Assembly (NCBI GenBank): GCA_041691295.1
Contig: JBEPVA010000199.1
Coordinates: 1-7,113 of the forward strand
Direction of reading: 5' to 3'
Source: DATEHG01 sp041691295
Lineage (GTDB): Bacteria > Gemmatimonadota > Gemmatimonadetes > Gemmatimonadales > GWC2-71-9
DNA: 7,113 nt
Under the pieces are notes generated by a model that was given only the letters and a program-made list of their open reading frames with translations, was not told the origin of the DNA and did not search any database. How positions within the stretch are numbered: position 1 is the first letter of the stretch; each line of letters starts with the position of its first letter. Shown here piece by piece: positions 6,934 through 7,113 of this stretch. A program made the position numbers and the translations under genes.

Positions 6934-6963
6934 GGCGGACCGGTGCCGGGTTCACGGTCCGCC
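6934..6963 (-). other. 9-bp hairpin in the hisS leader
   Basis: GGCGGACCG (6934-6942) and CGGTCCGCC (6955-6963) form a perfect 9-bp stem around a 12-base loop, about 40 nt before the hisS ATG. On the minus strand only a short TTT follows a few bases later, so it is a poor intrinsic terminator. I see no T-box signature that would make it a tRNA-sensing leader. It could end an upstream transcript or act as a 5' UTR structure. Confidence 0.5.
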
Positions 6964-7051
6964 CCCATCTGGACAACAAGGCCCAATTGGAATTCGGACG
7001 ACTGGTGGCTGAATCCGGAAGTCTGAAACTCGGGACGAAGAACCAGTATCT

Positions 7052-7113
7052 GTGAACCGTGAACCGTGAACCGTGAACCGTGAACCGTGAACCGTGAACC
7101 GTGAACCGTGAAC
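7052..7113 (+). repeat. Perfect heptamer tandem array (GTGAACC)n
   Basis: Eight full copies of GTGAACC plus six bases of a ninth run without a mismatch to the right edge, so the array probably continues outside the window. A single inverted relative, GGTTCACGGT, occurs at 6949-6958 inside the hisS leader hairpin. There is no open coding context here. The repeat number of such arrays is often variable between strains because of polymerase slippage. Confidence 0.95.

Larger units (their letters stand above)
6895..7113. other. Leader region of hisS
   Basis: This 219-bp stretch has no credible gene on either strand. It holds a C7 homopolymer (6917-6923), the 9-bp hairpin and the heptamer array at the window edge. 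I could not find a convincing -35/-10 pair for hisS, so the promoter may lie outside the window or be of a different type. Confidence 0.6.

Noticed and set aside
6895..7051. T-box or other tRNA-sensing leader upstream of hisS
   Set aside because: No T-box consensus or antiterminator/terminator pair with a T-run was found; only one hairpin is evident.
7052..7113. CRISPR array at the right edge
   Set aside because: The copies are contiguous 7-base units with no spacers, so this is a simple tandem repeat.

Overview
The window is GC-rich bacterial DNA in which every supported gene lies on the minus strand. Read in the direction of transcription (right to left), the order is hisS (histidyl-tRNA synthetase), proS (prolyl-tRNA synthetase), lysA (diaminopimelate decarboxylase), guaA (GMP synthase), and the N-terminal part of a membrane-anchored sensor-like protein that runs off the left edge. 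The base composition, the short form of ProRS with a C-terminal cysteine cluster, and short degenerate repeats between genes suggest an environmental, Gemmatimonadota-like bacterium. That assignment is an inference from general impression; no taxonomic marker is present.

Layout. 7113-6895: leader of hisS, with a perfect heptamer array (GTGAACC) at the window edge and a 9-bp hairpin closer to the gene. 6894-5560: hisS. 5559-5473: spacer with an octamer-based inverted repeat whose other arm lies inside the last codons of hisS. 5472-4024: proS. 4023-3974: short spacer with a small hairpin. 3973-2702: lysA. 2705-1149: guaA, overlapping lysA by a GTGA stop/start junction. 1148-875: the largest internal gap, holding a (GGGC)6 tract with G-quadruplex potential, a small hairpin and a weak promoter candidate. 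874-1: partial sensor gene.

The four complete genes are all housekeeping: two charge tRNA, one makes lysine (and consumes meso-diaminopimelate, the peptidoglycan precursor), and one makes GMP. Close spacing suggests a shared transcript, with lysA and guaA translationally coupled. All four look intact, with their catalytic motifs present. No mobile element, CRISPR array, tRNA or rRNA was seen. I found no clear evidence of a new multi-gene system. The less ordinary material is the small repeats, the G-tract, the repeat-derived tail of HisS, and the truncated sensor gene.
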